From Iamia sp963728655 (GTDB lineage: Bacteria > Actinomycetota > Acidimicrobiia > Acidimicrobiales > Iamiaceae): 64,000 bases of DNA. The stretch is from positions 186,001 through 250,000 of the forward strand of contig CAVSLD010000001.1 of NCBI GenBank assembly GCA_963728655.1. Reading direction: 5' to 3'. Shown piece after piece: positions 48,197-56,324 of this stretch (positions are counted from its first letter, which is position 1; every line of letters starts with the position of its first letter). Made by a program: the position numbers and the translations under genes. Under the pieces are notes generated by a model that saw nothing but the letters and a program-made list of their open reading frames with translations, was not told the DNA's origin and searched no databases.

Positions 48197-49426
48197 ATGC
48201 GCACGACGGCGGTGGTCATCGGGGCCGGCCACGCCGGTCTGGCCGTGAGCCGACGGCTCACCGAGCGGGGGGTCGACCACGTCGTGCTCGAACGGGGCCA
48301 GGTCGGTGACGCCTGGCGGACCCAGCGCTGGCCCGGGCTGCGCCTGCTCACGCCGAGCTGGATGCTCGGGCTGCCCGGGCAGCCGGCCGACCAGCCCGAC
48401 CCTGACGGGTACCTCGCCGCGCCCCAGGTGGCCGACCTCGTCGGCCGCTACGCGGCGCGGATCGGCGCGCCGGTCCACCCAGGGACGGCGGTGCGGTGCG
48501 TGCGGACCGCCGGCCCCGGCTACGAGGTCCGCACCGACGGCGGCACCTGGCACGCCCGGGCCGTCGTCGTCGCCACCGGACCGGCGACGGTCCCCGTGGT
48601 CCCCGGCGTGTCCGCCGCGGTGCCGGCCGGCGTCGCCCAGCGCACCGCCTTCGACTACCGGGGGCCGGCCTCGCTGCCCGACGGGGGCGTGCTCGTGGTG
48701 GGTGCCTCCGCCACCGGGGTGCAGCTGGCCCGCGAGCTCCGCCGCTCCGGCCGGCCGGTCACCCTCGCCGTCGGCGAGCACGTGCGCCTGCCCCGTCGCC
48801 ACCGCGGGCGCGACGTGTTCTGGTGGCTGCACGCCACCGGCGTGCTGGCCGAGCGGTGGGACGAGGTCGACGACCCGGGCCGGGTCCGACGGCTGCCCTC
48901 GCCCCAGCTCGTCGGCTCCGCCGCGCCGGTCGACCTGGCCTCGCTCGTCTCCGATGGCGTCCGGCTGGTGGGCCGCCTGACCACCATCAGGGACGGCATC
49001 GCCCGGACGTCCGGCTCGCTGCGGAACGTCTGCGCCCTCGCCGACCTCAAGATGGCCCGGTTCCTCGCCCTGGCCGACGCCTGGGCCGTGTCCGCCGGCG
49101 TCGATGGCGACCTCCCGCCCCCGACCCGACCGGAGCGGACCCCGGTGCCGGACCGCCCGGAGCTGGCGGTGGACCTCACGACCGGCGACATCAGCACCGT
49201 CCTCTGGGCCACGGGCTTCCGGCCCTGCTACCCGTGGCTCGAGCTCCCCGTCGTCGACCGCCGGGGCCGACTCCGCCACCACGGCGGTGCCCTGCCGGAC
49301 GCCCCGGGCGTCTACGCCGTCGGTCTCCCGCTGCTCCGCACGAGGGCCTCCAGCTACATCCACGGCGCGGCCGAGGACTCCCGCGCCGTCGCGGACCACC
49401 TCACGGCCCACCTCGTCGGTGGCTGA
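48197..49426 (+). CDS. Flavin-dependent monooxygenase / NAD(P)-binding protein
   Basis: The 409-residue protein has a GxGxxG FAD loop (VVIGAGHAGLAVSRRL), a second Rossmann loop for NADPH (VLVVGASATGVQLARELRRS) and the ATGF motif near 337 (LWATGFRPCYPWL) typical of flavin-containing and Baeyer-Villiger-like monooxygenases. It would oxygenate a heteroatom or ketone, or reduce a partner. It is the last of four overlapping or near-overlapping genes with the P450. The substrate cannot be read from sequence. Confidence 0.9.
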   Translation: MRTTAVVIGAGHAGLAVSRRLTERGVDHVVLERGQVGDAWRTQRWPGLRLLTPSWMLGLPGQPADQPDPDGYLAAPQVADLVGRYAARIGAPVHPGTAVRCVRTAGPGYEVRTDGGTWHARAVVVATGPATVPVVPGVSAAVPAGVAQRTAFDYRGPASLPDGGVLVVGASATGVQLARELRRSGRPVTLAVGEHVRLPRRHRGRDVFWWLHATGVLAERWDEVDDPGRVRRLPSPQLVGSAAPVDLASLVSDGVRLVGRLTTIRDGIARTSGSLRNVCALADLKMARFLALADAWAVSAGVDGDLPPPTRPERTPVPDRPELAVDLTTGDISTVLWATGFRPCYPWLELPVVDRRGRLRHHGGALPDAPGVYAVGLPLLRTRASSYIHGAAEDSRAVADHLTAHLVGG

Positions 49427-49589
49427 TCGCGACCTCGCCCCCCGACCCGGTCGACGACGGGCGGCGCGGGCCGTGGGGCTGCGAGCGAGGGTCGCTCCCT
49501 GGGGGGAGCGCGCAGGTGAGGCGCAGGTGACGCGGCCCCGGTCGCACGATGCAACCTCCACCGACAACGAGACCACGAGGAGCCCATCC

Positions 49590-49850
49590 ATGCAGCTCAT
49601 CGCCACCCACGACGTCGCCGACGTCCCGCACTGGTTCGGCTCACCCAAGCGAGGCGAGTTCTTCGGGGCGCGCGGCATCCAGGTCACGGCGTTCCGTGAT
49701 CCGGCTGGTGCCACCACGACGTGCGCCGTCCTCATCGACACACCGGACCTCGAGACGTTCCAGAGGGCGCTCGCCGAGCCCGAGGCCGCCGAGGCCGAGG
49801 CGCACGACGGCGTCGACGCCTCCACGATCCAGATCTTCGTCGCCGAGTAG
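49590..49850 (+). CDS. Small hypothetical protein, dimeric alpha/beta-barrel-like
   Basis: The 86-residue protein (MQLIATHDVADVPHWFGSPK, later TTTCAVLIDTPDLETFQRAL) has alternating strands and helices like small ABM/EthD-type proteins. A GAGGAG site lies nine bases before the ATG. It follows the monooxygenase gene after 163 nt and precedes a related small protein by 47 nt. No catalytic residue is evident. Function unknown. Confidence 0.65.
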   Translation: MQLIATHDVADVPHWFGSPKRGEFFGARGIQVTAFRDPAGATTTCAVLIDTPDLETFQRALAEPEAAEAEAHDGVDASTIQIFVAE

Positions 49851-49897
49851 TCGTCGACCCCGCCCCTGACCGACGAACGAGCAGAGACGAGCCCACC

Positions 49898-50179
49898 ATG
49901 ACCTACCTCATCACCCACTTCTTCGAAGGTGGCACCCAGGAGCAGTACGACGCCATCATCGGGACAGCACACCCCTCGGACGGTTCGTTGCCCGAGGGCC
50001 AGATCCACCACTTCGCGGGGCCCACCTCGGGCGGCTTCCTCGTGGTCGCCCTCTGGGAGCGCAAGGAGCAGAACGATGCGTTCCAGCAGGAGCTGCGCCA
50101 GGTCATCGGCGCCCTGGAGGACCCGCCGCCCCCTCCCCAGGAGCGCACCGCCGAGGTCACCAACCAGGTGAGCGCCTGA
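49898..50179 (+). CDS. ABM-like small protein
   Basis: The 93-residue protein (MTYLITHFFEGGTQEQYDAI, PEGQIHHFAGPTSGGFLVVA, LWERKEQNDAFQQEL) matches the ferredoxin-like dimeric alpha/beta-barrel found in ABM-type monooxygenases and ligand-binding proteins. The HH pair in QIHHF may line the pocket. The C-terminus is Pro-rich. It follows the preceding small gene on the same strand and is followed by a remnant of a similar protein. Confidence 0.7.
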   Translation: MTYLITHFFEGGTQEQYDAIIGTAHPSDGSLPEGQIHHFAGPTSGGFLVVALWERKEQNDAFQQELRQVIGALEDPPPPPQERTAEVTNQVSA

Positions 50180-50180
50180 C

Positions 50181-50394
50181 CAGGGGGCCCAGCTGATCTC
50201 CCTGCGGCTCGGCGAGGGCCTCGAGCGCGAGCTCGCCGGCGGCACGGACGGTCTCGACGCCGCCGAGCAGCCCGGGACGGGCCTCCTCCGCTCGGCCACC
50301 ACGTGCGAGCGAGACGACCCGCAGCAGGCGCGCGTCTTCGTCGTGGTCGAGTCCGAGGAGAAGGCCCGGGTCCGCGAGGACGACCCCCGCCGCC
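50181..50394 (+). pseudogene. Remnant of an ABM-like protein gene
   Basis: A plus-strand frame without a proper start encodes LISLRLGEGLERELAGGTDG, then GLLRSATTCERDDPQQARVF and VVVESEEKARVREDDPRR before running into the convergent gene. The ESEEKARxREDDPRR ending is typical of small ABM-family proteins. The N-terminal strand and the usual end are missing, so it looks like a decayed third member of the cluster. Confidence 0.4.
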
Positions 50395-50664
50395 CTAGGG
50401 CTTGCCGGTGCGCTCGCGGTGCGCGCACCCGGGCCAGCAGCAGGGTCGGCGCATGCCGTCCTCCAGCTCCTCGCGCGTGCGGCGGATGCGCCGCTCGCGG
50501 GTGGCCTGCTGCTTGGCGTCCTCGACCCAGCAGATGAACTCGTTGCGGGCCAGGGGGGTGATGTCGTGCCACGCCTCCAGCGCCGTCGGGCTGCTGGTCA
50601 GCCCGTGGCCGAGGTCGTCGGGCAGCTCGTGCACCACCCCACCGGGCAGCTCGGGACCGCTCAT
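50395..50664 (-). CDS. YdeI/OmpD-associated family protein
   Basis: The 89-residue protein contains the OmdA domain signature ALEAWHDITPLARNEFICWV, DAKQQATRERRIRRTREELE, followed by a Cys-rich tail (CCWPGC). Members are annotated YdeI/OmpD-associated, with bacteriocin protection reported for some; the mechanism is unknown. The ATG at 50664 follows TACCGT by six bases, consistent with a leaderless transcript. It is convergent with the ABM cluster and divergent from arsR-arsC. Confidence 0.8.
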   Translation of the reverse strand: MSGPELPGGVVHELPDDLGHGLTSSPTALEAWHDITPLARNEFICWVEDAKQQATRERRIRRTREELEDGMRRPCCWPGCAHRERTGKP

Positions 50665-50670
50665 GACGCC

Positions 50671-50676
50671 ACGGTA
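50671..50676 (-). promoter_or_regulatory. -10 box TACCGT for the YdeI-like gene
   Basis: On the minus strand TACCGT, six bases (GGCGTC), then ATG at 50664. Confidence 0.5.
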
Positions 50677-50737
50677 GCGACCTCGTCCGATCCCGGTGGG
50701 CTGCGGCGACCCCTCCAGCGGCGGGGAGAGGTCCATC

Positions 50738-50775
50738 CATCATCCTTGATGCATCGAACAGGGCTGATGTACTCT
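50738..50775 (+). promoter_or_regulatory. Promoter and dyad operator of the arsR-arsC fusion
   Basis: TTGATG (50746-50751) and TACTCT (50770-50775) are 18 bases apart, and the -10 ends six bases before GTG 50782. The dyad CATCA-TCCT-TGATG (50738-50751) covers the -35, where a bound ArsR repressor would block polymerase. Confidence 0.6.
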
Positions 50776-50781
50776 GGCGCG

Positions 50782-51552
50782 GTGGAGGATCACCGAGACG
50801 GAGCCGTCGTCCCCGCGGCGACGGCCGTGCTGCAGGCGATGGGGCACCCGTTGCGCTGGCGGCTGCTCGGTGCGCTGGGCCGGAGCGACCGCACGGTCCA
50901 CGAGCTCACGAGCCTGGTCGACGGGCCCCAGAACCTGGTCTCGTACCACCTGGCCACGCTGCGGGACGCCGGCCTGGTCAGGTCTCGACGCAGCTCGGCC
51001 GACGGCCGTGACGCCTACTACTCGGTCGACCTGGCGCAGGTCGGCGCCGTGCTGGCGGACACCGGCGCGGGCCTCCATCCCGGCCTCCGCCTGGCCCCAC
51101 CACCGCCGCCGGAGGTCCCGACCGGGGCACGCGTCCTGTTCCTGTGCACGGGCAACAGCGCCCGGTCGCCGATGGCCGAGGCCCTGGCCCGGGTGCGCTC
51201 GGCCGGTGCGGTCGAGGCCCGCAGCGCCGGCAGCCACCCGAAGGCGGTCCACCCCGAGGCCGTCCGGGTGCTGCGCGACGACCACGGCGTCGACATCGCG
51301 GACCACGAGCCGACCCACCTCGACGACGTGGCCGACGAGCACTTCGACTGGGTCGTCACCCTGTGCGACCGGGTGCGGGAGGTGTGCCCCGAGCTGCCCT
51401 CGCACCCCGAGGCCGTCCACTGGAGCCTCCCCAACCCCACCGAGGGCGCCGCGGCCGACGCCGAGGCGCGGTTCCGGCGGACCGCGACCGAGCTGGAGGC
51501 CCGCATCGGGTTCCTGCTCGCCCTGATCGCCGACCGGGCCGCCGCGGCCTGA
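50782..51552 (+). CDS. ArsR repressor fused to LMW-phosphatase-type arsenate reductase
   Basis: The 256-residue protein joins an ArsR winged helix (about 12-95; TVHELTSLVDGPQNLVSYHL, ATLRDAGLVRSRR) to an ArsC domain (from about 116) by a Pro-rich linker. The ArsC P-loop is CTGNSARS (122-129), and the resolving pair CDRVREVC has the seven-residue spacing of thioredoxin-type ArsC. The usual DP acid motif reads PNP (WSLPNPTEG), so the general acid Asp appears to be Asn. It would sense and reduce arsenate in one polypeptide. GTG 50782 is chosen from the -10 position. A VOC gene follows 14 nt later. Confidence 0.88.
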   Translation: MEDHRDGAVVPAATAVLQAMGHPLRWRLLGALGRSDRTVHELTSLVDGPQNLVSYHLATLRDAGLVRSRRSSADGRDAYYSVDLAQVGAVLADTGAGLHPGLRLAPPPPPEVPTGARVLFLCTGNSARSPMAEALARVRSAGAVEARSAGSHPKAVHPEAVRVLRDDHGVDIADHEPTHLDDVADEHFDWVVTLCDRVREVCPELPSHPEAVHWSLPNPTEGAAADAEARFRRTATELEARIGFLLALIADRAAAA

Positions 51553-51566
51553 CAGGAGGAGGAGCC

Positions 51567-51965
51567 ATGCCCGACCCCGACGAGGTGGTGAGCGTCCGCT
51601 ACCTGGTGACCGACGTCGAGGAGTCGGTCGCCTTCTACACGGCCCACCTGGGCTTCGAGGTCCTCAACGACTTCGCCCCCGCCTTCGCCGACGTGGCCCG
51701 TGGCCACCTCCGCCTGCTGCTCAGTGGTCCCGCCAGCTCGGCCGGACGGCCCATGGCCGACGGCGAGACGCCGGGCCCGGGCGGCTGGAACCGCATCCAC
51801 CTCCTCGTCGACGACATCGACGCCGAGGTCGCCCGCCTGCGCGCCGCAGGGGTGCCGTTCCGCAACGAGGTGCTGGCGGGGCCCGGGGGCATGCAGGTCC
51901 TCCTCCTCGACCCCTCGGGCAACGTGGTCGAGCTCTTCCAGCCCGCAGCCCGCCCGCCGTCCTGA
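51567..51965 (+). CDS. VOC family protein (glyoxalase-like)
   Basis: The 132-residue protein has paired beta-alpha-beta VOC modules (VRYLVTDVEESVAFYTAHLG, IHLLVDDIDAEVARLRAAGV) and a C-terminal metal-ligand Glu in LLDPSGNVVELFQP. ArsI-type VOC proteins break C-As bonds and lie in ars operons, but the Cys pair expected of ArsI is not visible, so a different dioxygenase or binding role is likely. An AGGAGGAGG site precedes the ATG and it follows the arsR-arsC fusion by 14 nt. Confidence 0.8.
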   Translation: MPDPDEVVSVRYLVTDVEESVAFYTAHLGFEVLNDFAPAFADVARGHLRLLLSGPASSAGRPMADGETPGPGGWNRIHLLVDDIDAEVARLRAAGVPFRNEVLAGPGGMQVLLLDPSGNVVELFQPAARPPS

Positions 51966-52003
51966 CGGCGCGACCGACCCGACGCCGGGGGCCGGGGCGG
52001 TCG

Positions 52004-52009
52004 TAGCCT
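52004..52009 (+). promoter_or_regulatory. -10 box TAGCCT for the DUF6817-like gene
   Basis: TAGCCT ends six bases before GTG 52016. Confidence 0.5.
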
Positions 52010-52015
52010 GCGCCT

Positions 52016-52558
52016 GTGCCCGCCGACGTCGCCCCACCGACGGGCCCACGGCTCGCGCTGCTCCGCCGGCTCGGCTTCGACCGCCTCGAGCACGACTCCC
52101 ACGTGCCCTTCCTGTCCCACCTCCTGGGCACCCGGCGCCTCCTCCTGGACTGGGGCGAGCGACCGGCCATGGCCGACGCCGGGCTGTTCCACTCCGCCTA
52201 CGGCACCGAGTACTTCCAGCCCGAGCACCCCGCCGAGCGCGACGAGGTCCGCGAGGTCATCGGCGCCGAGGCGGAGGAGGTGGCCTGGACGTGGTGCACG
52301 ATCCGGCGCGACACCATCGACCTGACCGGGCCCGTCACCGTCCAGGACCGCCACACCGGTGGGCACCGGACGCTGACCGTCGGGCGCGCGGCCGACGTGG
52401 CCACCCTCTGGGCGGCCGACACCGTCGAGCAGGTCGCCCGCATGACCCCCGACGAGCGGGGGTTCTCCGACGGCCTGCCGCGGGTGCTCCGGCGGGCGCG
52501 ACCCGCGGCCCGGGACGCGGTCGAGGCGATCCTCCCGCTCATCGGACGCGGCGAGTGA
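52016..52558 (+). CDS. DUF6817-like conserved hypothetical protein
   Basis: The 180-residue protein contains HLLGTRRLLLDWGERPAMAD and AGLFHSAYGTEYF, resembling conserved domains annotated DUF6817 in diverse bacteria, some attached to larger enzymes. Several His residues (HDSHV, SHLL, FHSAYG) could bind metal as in HD-like hydrolases, but no canonical motif is certain. The start is supported by the -10 six bases upstream. Function unknown; it is a monocistronic unit between the ars genes and the GntR module. Confidence 0.65.
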   Translation: MPADVAPPTGPRLALLRRLGFDRLEHDSHVPFLSHLLGTRRLLLDWGERPAMADAGLFHSAYGTEYFQPEHPAERDEVREVIGAEAEEVAWTWCTIRRDTIDLTGPVTVQDRHTGGHRTLTVGRAADVATLWAADTVEQVARMTPDERGFSDGLPRVLRRARPAARDAVEAILPLIGRGE

Positions 52559-52660
52559 CCCGCCGGGCCCGGCCGCCAGCGCTCTCGGGCGCACGGGGCG
52601 ACGGGTCCGGGGCCCCGGGATGCCGGCTTGACCAGCGCGCCGGGTGATGCCAGCCTTCAC

Positions 52661-52672
52661 CTATGAACATAG
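52661..52672. promoter_or_regulatory. Operator-like dyad CTATGAACATAG
   Basis: A perfect CTATG/CATAG dyad lies in an unusually AT-rich stretch 16 bases before the gntR start. It is a candidate autoregulatory site for the YtrA-type repressor. Confidence 0.45.
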
Positions 52673-52688
52673 ATGATTGGGTGTTTGG

Positions 52689-53081
52689 GTGATCGACCTC
52701 AGGATCGACGCCGGGTCCGGGGTGGCCCTCTACCGCCAGGTGGTCGACCAGGTGCGCCAGGCCCTCCGCCTCGGGATCCTGCGCGAAGGCGACCAGCTGC
52801 CGACGGTCAAGGAGGTCGTGGCCCAGGTCGCCATCAACCCCAACACGGTCCTCAAGGCCTACCGCGAGCTGGAGCACGAGGGCCTGGTCGTCGGTCGGCC
52901 GGGGATGGGCACCTTCGTCACGAGGTCGCTCGCCGGCCCGTCCCTGGCCGCCCACGAGGACCTGGGTGAGGAGCTGGGTCGATGGCTGGTGCGGGCCCGG
53001 CAGGCGGGTCTCGACGACGAGAGCATCGTCGCCCTCTTCGAGGCCACCTTCCGGGCATCGGTCGGAGAGGACGTCGCGTGA
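52689..53081 (+). CDS. GntR family regulator, YtrA subfamily
   Basis: The 130-residue protein has a winged helix (ALYRQVVDQVRQALRLGILR, then LPTVKEVVAQVAINPNTVLK) and a short helical tail, the YtrA layout. Such repressors sit first in ABC transporter operons and respond to cell-envelope-active compounds. GTG 52689 is chosen; TTG 52677 would add four residues. Its stop overlaps the start of the ATPase gene (GTGA). The dyad upstream is its likely operator. Confidence 0.88.
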   Translation: MIDLRIDAGSGVALYRQVVDQVRQALRLGILREGDQLPTVKEVVAQVAINPNTVLKAYRELEHEGLVVGRPGMGTFVTRSLAGPSLAAHEDLGEELGRWLVRARQAGLDDESIVALFEATFRASVGEDVA

Positions 53082-53971
53082 CCGCGGCGGTCGTGGCCAC
53101 CGACCTCGGCCGGCGCTACGGGCGGCGGTGGGCCCTGCAGCACTGCTCCTTCGTCGTGCCCGAGGGCAGCGTCACCGGTCTGGTGGGGGCCAACGGCGCG
53201 GGCAAGACCACAGCCCTGCACCTCGCCGTCGGCCTGGAGCACCCCACCGAGGGGACGATGGCACTGTGGGGCCATGCGCCGGCGGTCGACGCCGACGTGC
53301 TGGCCCGCGTCGGCTTCGTCGCCCAGGACGCACCCGTGTACCCGTCGCTCACCGTCGGTGAGCACCTCCGGCTGGGACGGGAGCTCAACCCGACGTGGGA
53401 CGAGGTTCGAGCCCGGCGCCGCATCGACGGCCTCGGCCTCGACCCCCGGCAACGGGCCGGCCGCCTCTCGGGGGGCCAGCGGGCCCAGCTGGCGCTGTCC
53501 CTCGCCATGGCCAAGGAGCCCGACCTCCTCGTGCTCGACGAGCCCGTCGCCAGCCTCGACCCCCTCGCGCGCCGCGACGTGCTCGGGGACCTCATGGCCC
53601 TCGTCGCCGACCACCGTCCGACCGTCGTCCTCTCCTCCCACCTCCTCTCCGACATCGAGCGGGTCTGCGACCACCTCATCGTCCTGGTCGACGGCAGGGT
53701 GCGGGTCGAGGGCCACGTCGACCGGCTCCTCGCCGAGCACAAGGTGCTCACGGGGCCGCGGCGGACCCTCGCCTCCCTTCCCGCGAGCACCCAGGTCGTG
53801 CAGGCCGACCACACCCCCCGCCAGACGTCCGCGGTCGTGCGGACGACCGAGCCGGTCCTCGACCCCGCCTGGGCGGTGTCGCCGATCGGGCTGGAGGACC
53901 TCGTCCTGGCCTACATGGCGAGCCCCCCGCCCGTCACGCCCGTGGCGCGCCTCACGGCCGTGTCCCGGTGA
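53078..53971 (+). CDS. ABC transporter ATPase (ABC-2 type partner)
   Basis: The 297-residue ATPase has Walker A GANGAGKTT, signature LSGGQ, Walker B LLVLDEPVASLDP and H-loop SSHLLSD. A C-terminal extension of about 80 residues follows, as in CcmA/YtrB-type subunits. It energises the permease encoded next, whose GTG overlaps its stop. Together with GntR this forms a compact three-gene unit. Confidence 0.92.
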   Translation: MTAAVVATDLGRRYGRRWALQHCSFVVPEGSVTGLVGANGAGKTTALHLAVGLEHPTEGTMALWGHAPAVDADVLARVGFVAQDAPVYPSLTVGEHLRLGRELNPTWDEVRARRRIDGLGLDPRQRAGRLSGGQRAQLALSLAMAKEPDLLVLDEPVASLDPLARRDVLGDLMALVADHRPTVVLSSHLLSDIERVCDHLIVLVDGRVRVEGHVDRLLAEHKVLTGPRRTLASLPASTQVVQADHTPRQTSAVVRTTEPVLDPAWAVSPIGLEDLVLAYMASPPPVTPVARLTAVSR

Positions 53972-54891
53972 CCTGGCTCGCCTGGCGACAGCTGCGCGCC
54001 AGCCTGGTGGTGGCGACCGTCGCGACCGCAGCGGTGGTCGGCGTGCTCCTCGCCACCCGCGGCCACGTGGCCGCGGTCGCCGGCACCGACCGCCTCTCCA
54101 CCTTCGACGACTCGCTGCGGCTCCTCGGCACCGCGCTGGTGGGGGTCCCGGTCCTCGTCGGGGCGTTCTGGGGGGCACCGCTCGTCGCCCACGAGCTGGA
54201 GGCCGGCACCCATCGCCTGGCCTGGACCCAGAGCACGACCCGACGCCGGTGGCTGGTCACCAAGGTCGCGGTCGCGGCGGTGGCTGCCGTGGTGCTGACC
54301 GGGCTGTTCAGCCTGGTCCTCACCTGGTGGTCCGCCCCGTTCGACGCACTGGGCAACCGCATCGGCACCGCCGACTTCGGCCAGCGCGGCATCGCGCCGG
54401 TCAGCTACGCCCTCTTCGCGCTCGTGCTCGGGACCCTCGCGGGCGCCGTGCTGCGCCGCACCCTGCCGGCCATGGCCGCCACCGCCGCCGGGTTCTTCGT
54501 CGTCCGGTTCGCCTTCCAGCTCGCCGTGCGGCCGCACCTGCTGAGCCCGATCACGAGGACGCAGCCCTCCGACGTCGTCGGCCAGCCTGCCGGTGGGCCC
54601 GCCGGGGAGGGCGGATGGGTCCTGGCCCGCACGACCGTGGACGGCGTCGGACACGTGATCGCCCCGGACCGCCTCGATGCCACCCTCGCCGGCCGGTGTG
54701 GTCTCACCCGCGCCAGCACCGGAGCCGAGTGGGCCTCCTGCGCCGAGCGCCTGGGCGTCCACGACATCGTCCGGGTGCACCCCGCCGGGCACTTCTGGCC
54801 GCTCCAGGTGGCGGAGTCGGTGGCCTTCCTCGTCCTCGCCGCAGTGCTGGCCGTCGCCTGCGACTGGTGGATCCACCACCGCACGGCATGA
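53968..54891 (+). CDS. ABC-2 type permease
   Basis: The 307-residue membrane protein has about six helices (LVVATVATAAVVGVLLATRG; LLGTALVGVPVLVGAFWGAP; VAVAAVAAVVLTGLFSLVLT; ISYALFALVLGT region; MAATAAGFFVVRFAFQLAV; SVAFLVLAAVLAVACDWWI) and a loop of about 80 residues before the last helix. This is the transporter partner of the preceding ATPase. The cargo is unknown; in YtrA-type modules it is often linked to envelope stress or antibiotics. Confidence 0.88.
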   Translation: MTWLAWRQLRASLVVATVATAAVVGVLLATRGHVAAVAGTDRLSTFDDSLRLLGTALVGVPVLVGAFWGAPLVAHELEAGTHRLAWTQSTTRRRWLVTKVAVAAVAAVVLTGLFSLVLTWWSAPFDALGNRIGTADFGQRGIAPVSYALFALVLGTLAGAVLRRTLPAMAATAAGFFVVRFAFQLAVRPHLLSPITRTQPSDVVGQPAGGPAGEGGWVLARTTVDGVGHVIAPDRLDATLAGRCGLTRASTGAEWASCAERLGVHDIVRVHPAGHFWPLQVAESVAFLVLAAVLAVACDWWIHHRTA

Positions 54892-54950
54892 CGGGTCGTG
54901 GCGGCCCGCTCGGCGCAGGAGGACGCCGGCCGCACCGCCCGGGCCGCCGG

Positions 54951-54956
54951 TAGCGT
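54951..54956 (+). promoter_or_regulatory. -10 box TAGCGT for the glutamine-synthetase-like gene
   Basis: TAGCGT ends six bases before ATG 54963. Confidence 0.55.
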
Positions 54957-54962
54957 CCGCCC

Positions 54963-56324
54963 ATGGACGATCACGAGCTCGGGGACCTGGTGGGGCGGCT
55001 GCGGGCCCAGCAGGTGGTGGGCGTGAGCATCGGCTGGGTCGACAACAACGGCATCGTCCGCACGCGGATGGTCCCGCTCGACGCCCTGCCCGACGCGACC
55101 CGGCGGGGCGTGGGCGTCACCAGCGCCTTCGCGGTGTTCGACTCCCACGACGGCATCACCTTCGCCCACGAGGGCCTGGCCACACCCAGCGGAGACGTGC
55201 GCCTGCTGGCGGTGGTCGACGGCCCCGACTCGGTGCGCGCCCTCGCCGGCCAGCCCGGCCAGGCGTGGGCCGCCGGTCGCCAGGTGGCGGCCGACGGCTC
55301 GCCCTGGCCCTACGACCCGCGCTCGGTGCTGGAGCGCCAGGTGGCAGCAGCGGCCGACGCCGGCTTCGAGGTCCTGGTCGGCCAGGAGGTCGAGGTGGTG
55401 CTGTCCCGGGAGGGCGACGAGTACGCCCCGGCCCACCGGGGCCCGGCCTACTCGGCCAACGCCCTGCGCGACGTCGACGAGGCGGTCCGCCAGCTCTTCG
55501 TCGACCTCGACGCCAACGGCGTGCGCATCGGCCAGCTCCACGCCGAGTACGGCGAGGCCCAGGTCGAGGTGGCCCTCGCGGCCCAGGACCCTGTGGCCCT
55601 GTGCGACACCCAGGTGCTGGTGCGCCAGACCATCCACTCCGCGGCCCGGGCCCACGGCCTGCGGGCCAGCCTCGCCCCGGTCACCACCGCGGCCGGTGCG
55701 GGCAACGGCTGGCACCTGCACACCTCGCTGACCCGCGACGGGCGCAACGCCCTCACCGGCGACGGGCCCCACGGCCTCTCCGACGTCGGCCGGGGCTACC
55801 TGGGCGGTCTCCTGCGCGAGCTGCCCGGCATCGTGGCCGTCACCGCCCCCAGCACCGGCTCGCTGCTGCGCCGCCGGCCCGGGTTCTGGGCCGGCGCCTA
55901 CGGGTTCTGGGGCGTCGAGAACCGCGAGGCCGCGCTCCGCCTGGTCCCGGCGTCGGCCCTCATGGGGCCCGAGACCACCAACGTCGAGCTCAAGGCCAGC
56001 GACGCGTCGGCCAACCCCTACCTCGCGGTGGCCGTGGTCATCGCCGCCGGCCTGGCCGGGGTGGCCGACGGGGCGCCGGTCCCGGACCCGATCCAGGAGG
56101 ACGTGGGCACCTGGGACGACGCCCGCCGCCAGGAGCTCGGCATCTCTGCCCTGTCCACCACCCACGAGGAGCAGCGGTCCCACCTGCTGGGCAGCGACCT
56201 CGTGCGCGACGTCCTGGGCCCCGAGCTCCTCGGCGCCTTCGTGGCCTGCCGCGACGCTGATGCGGCCTGGGCCGGGGGCAAGGACGTCGACGAGGTCGTG
56301 GCCTCGTTGCGATGGCAGTACTGA
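54963..56324 (+). CDS. Glutamine synthetase-like ligase (GlnA3/GlnA4 type)
   Basis: The 453-residue protein has the GS fold: GQEVEVVL (metal Glu pair), EYGEAQVEVAL, GNGWHLHTSL (His in the glutamate site), RRRPGFWAGAYGFWGVENRE and SANPYLAVAV. It lacks the adenylylation-loop features of GlnA1 and groups with gamma-glutamyl-polyamine or ethanolamine synthetases. The amine substrate is unknown. The ATG is positioned six bases after TAGCGT. The next gene starts 13 nt before its stop, implying coupled translation. Confidence 0.88.
   Translation: MDDHELGDLVGRLRAQQVVGVSIGWVDNNGIVRTRMVPLDALPDATRRGVGVTSAFAVFDSHDGITFAHEGLATPSGDVRLLAVVDGPDSVRALAGQPGQAWAAGRQVAADGSPWPYDPRSVLERQVAAAADAGFEVLVGQEVEVVLSREGDEYAPAHRGPAYSANALRDVDEAVRQLFVDLDANGVRIGQLHAEYGEAQVEVALAAQDPVALCDTQVLVRQTIHSAARAHGLRASLAPVTTAAGAGNGWHLHTSLTRDGRNALTGDGPHGLSDVGRGYLGGLLRELPGIVAVTAPSTGSLLRRRPGFWAGAYGFWGVENREAALRLVPASALMGPETTNVELKASDASANPYLAVAVVIAAGLAGVADGAPVPDPIQEDVGTWDDARRQELGISALSTTHEEQRSHLLGSDLVRDVLGPELLGAFVACRDADAAWAGGKDVDEVVASLRWQY

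Noticed and set aside
51567..51965. ArsI C-As lyase assignment for the VOC protein
   Set aside because: The position after arsR-arsC fits, but the Cys pair that binds trivalent arsenicals in ArsI is absent from the sequence.
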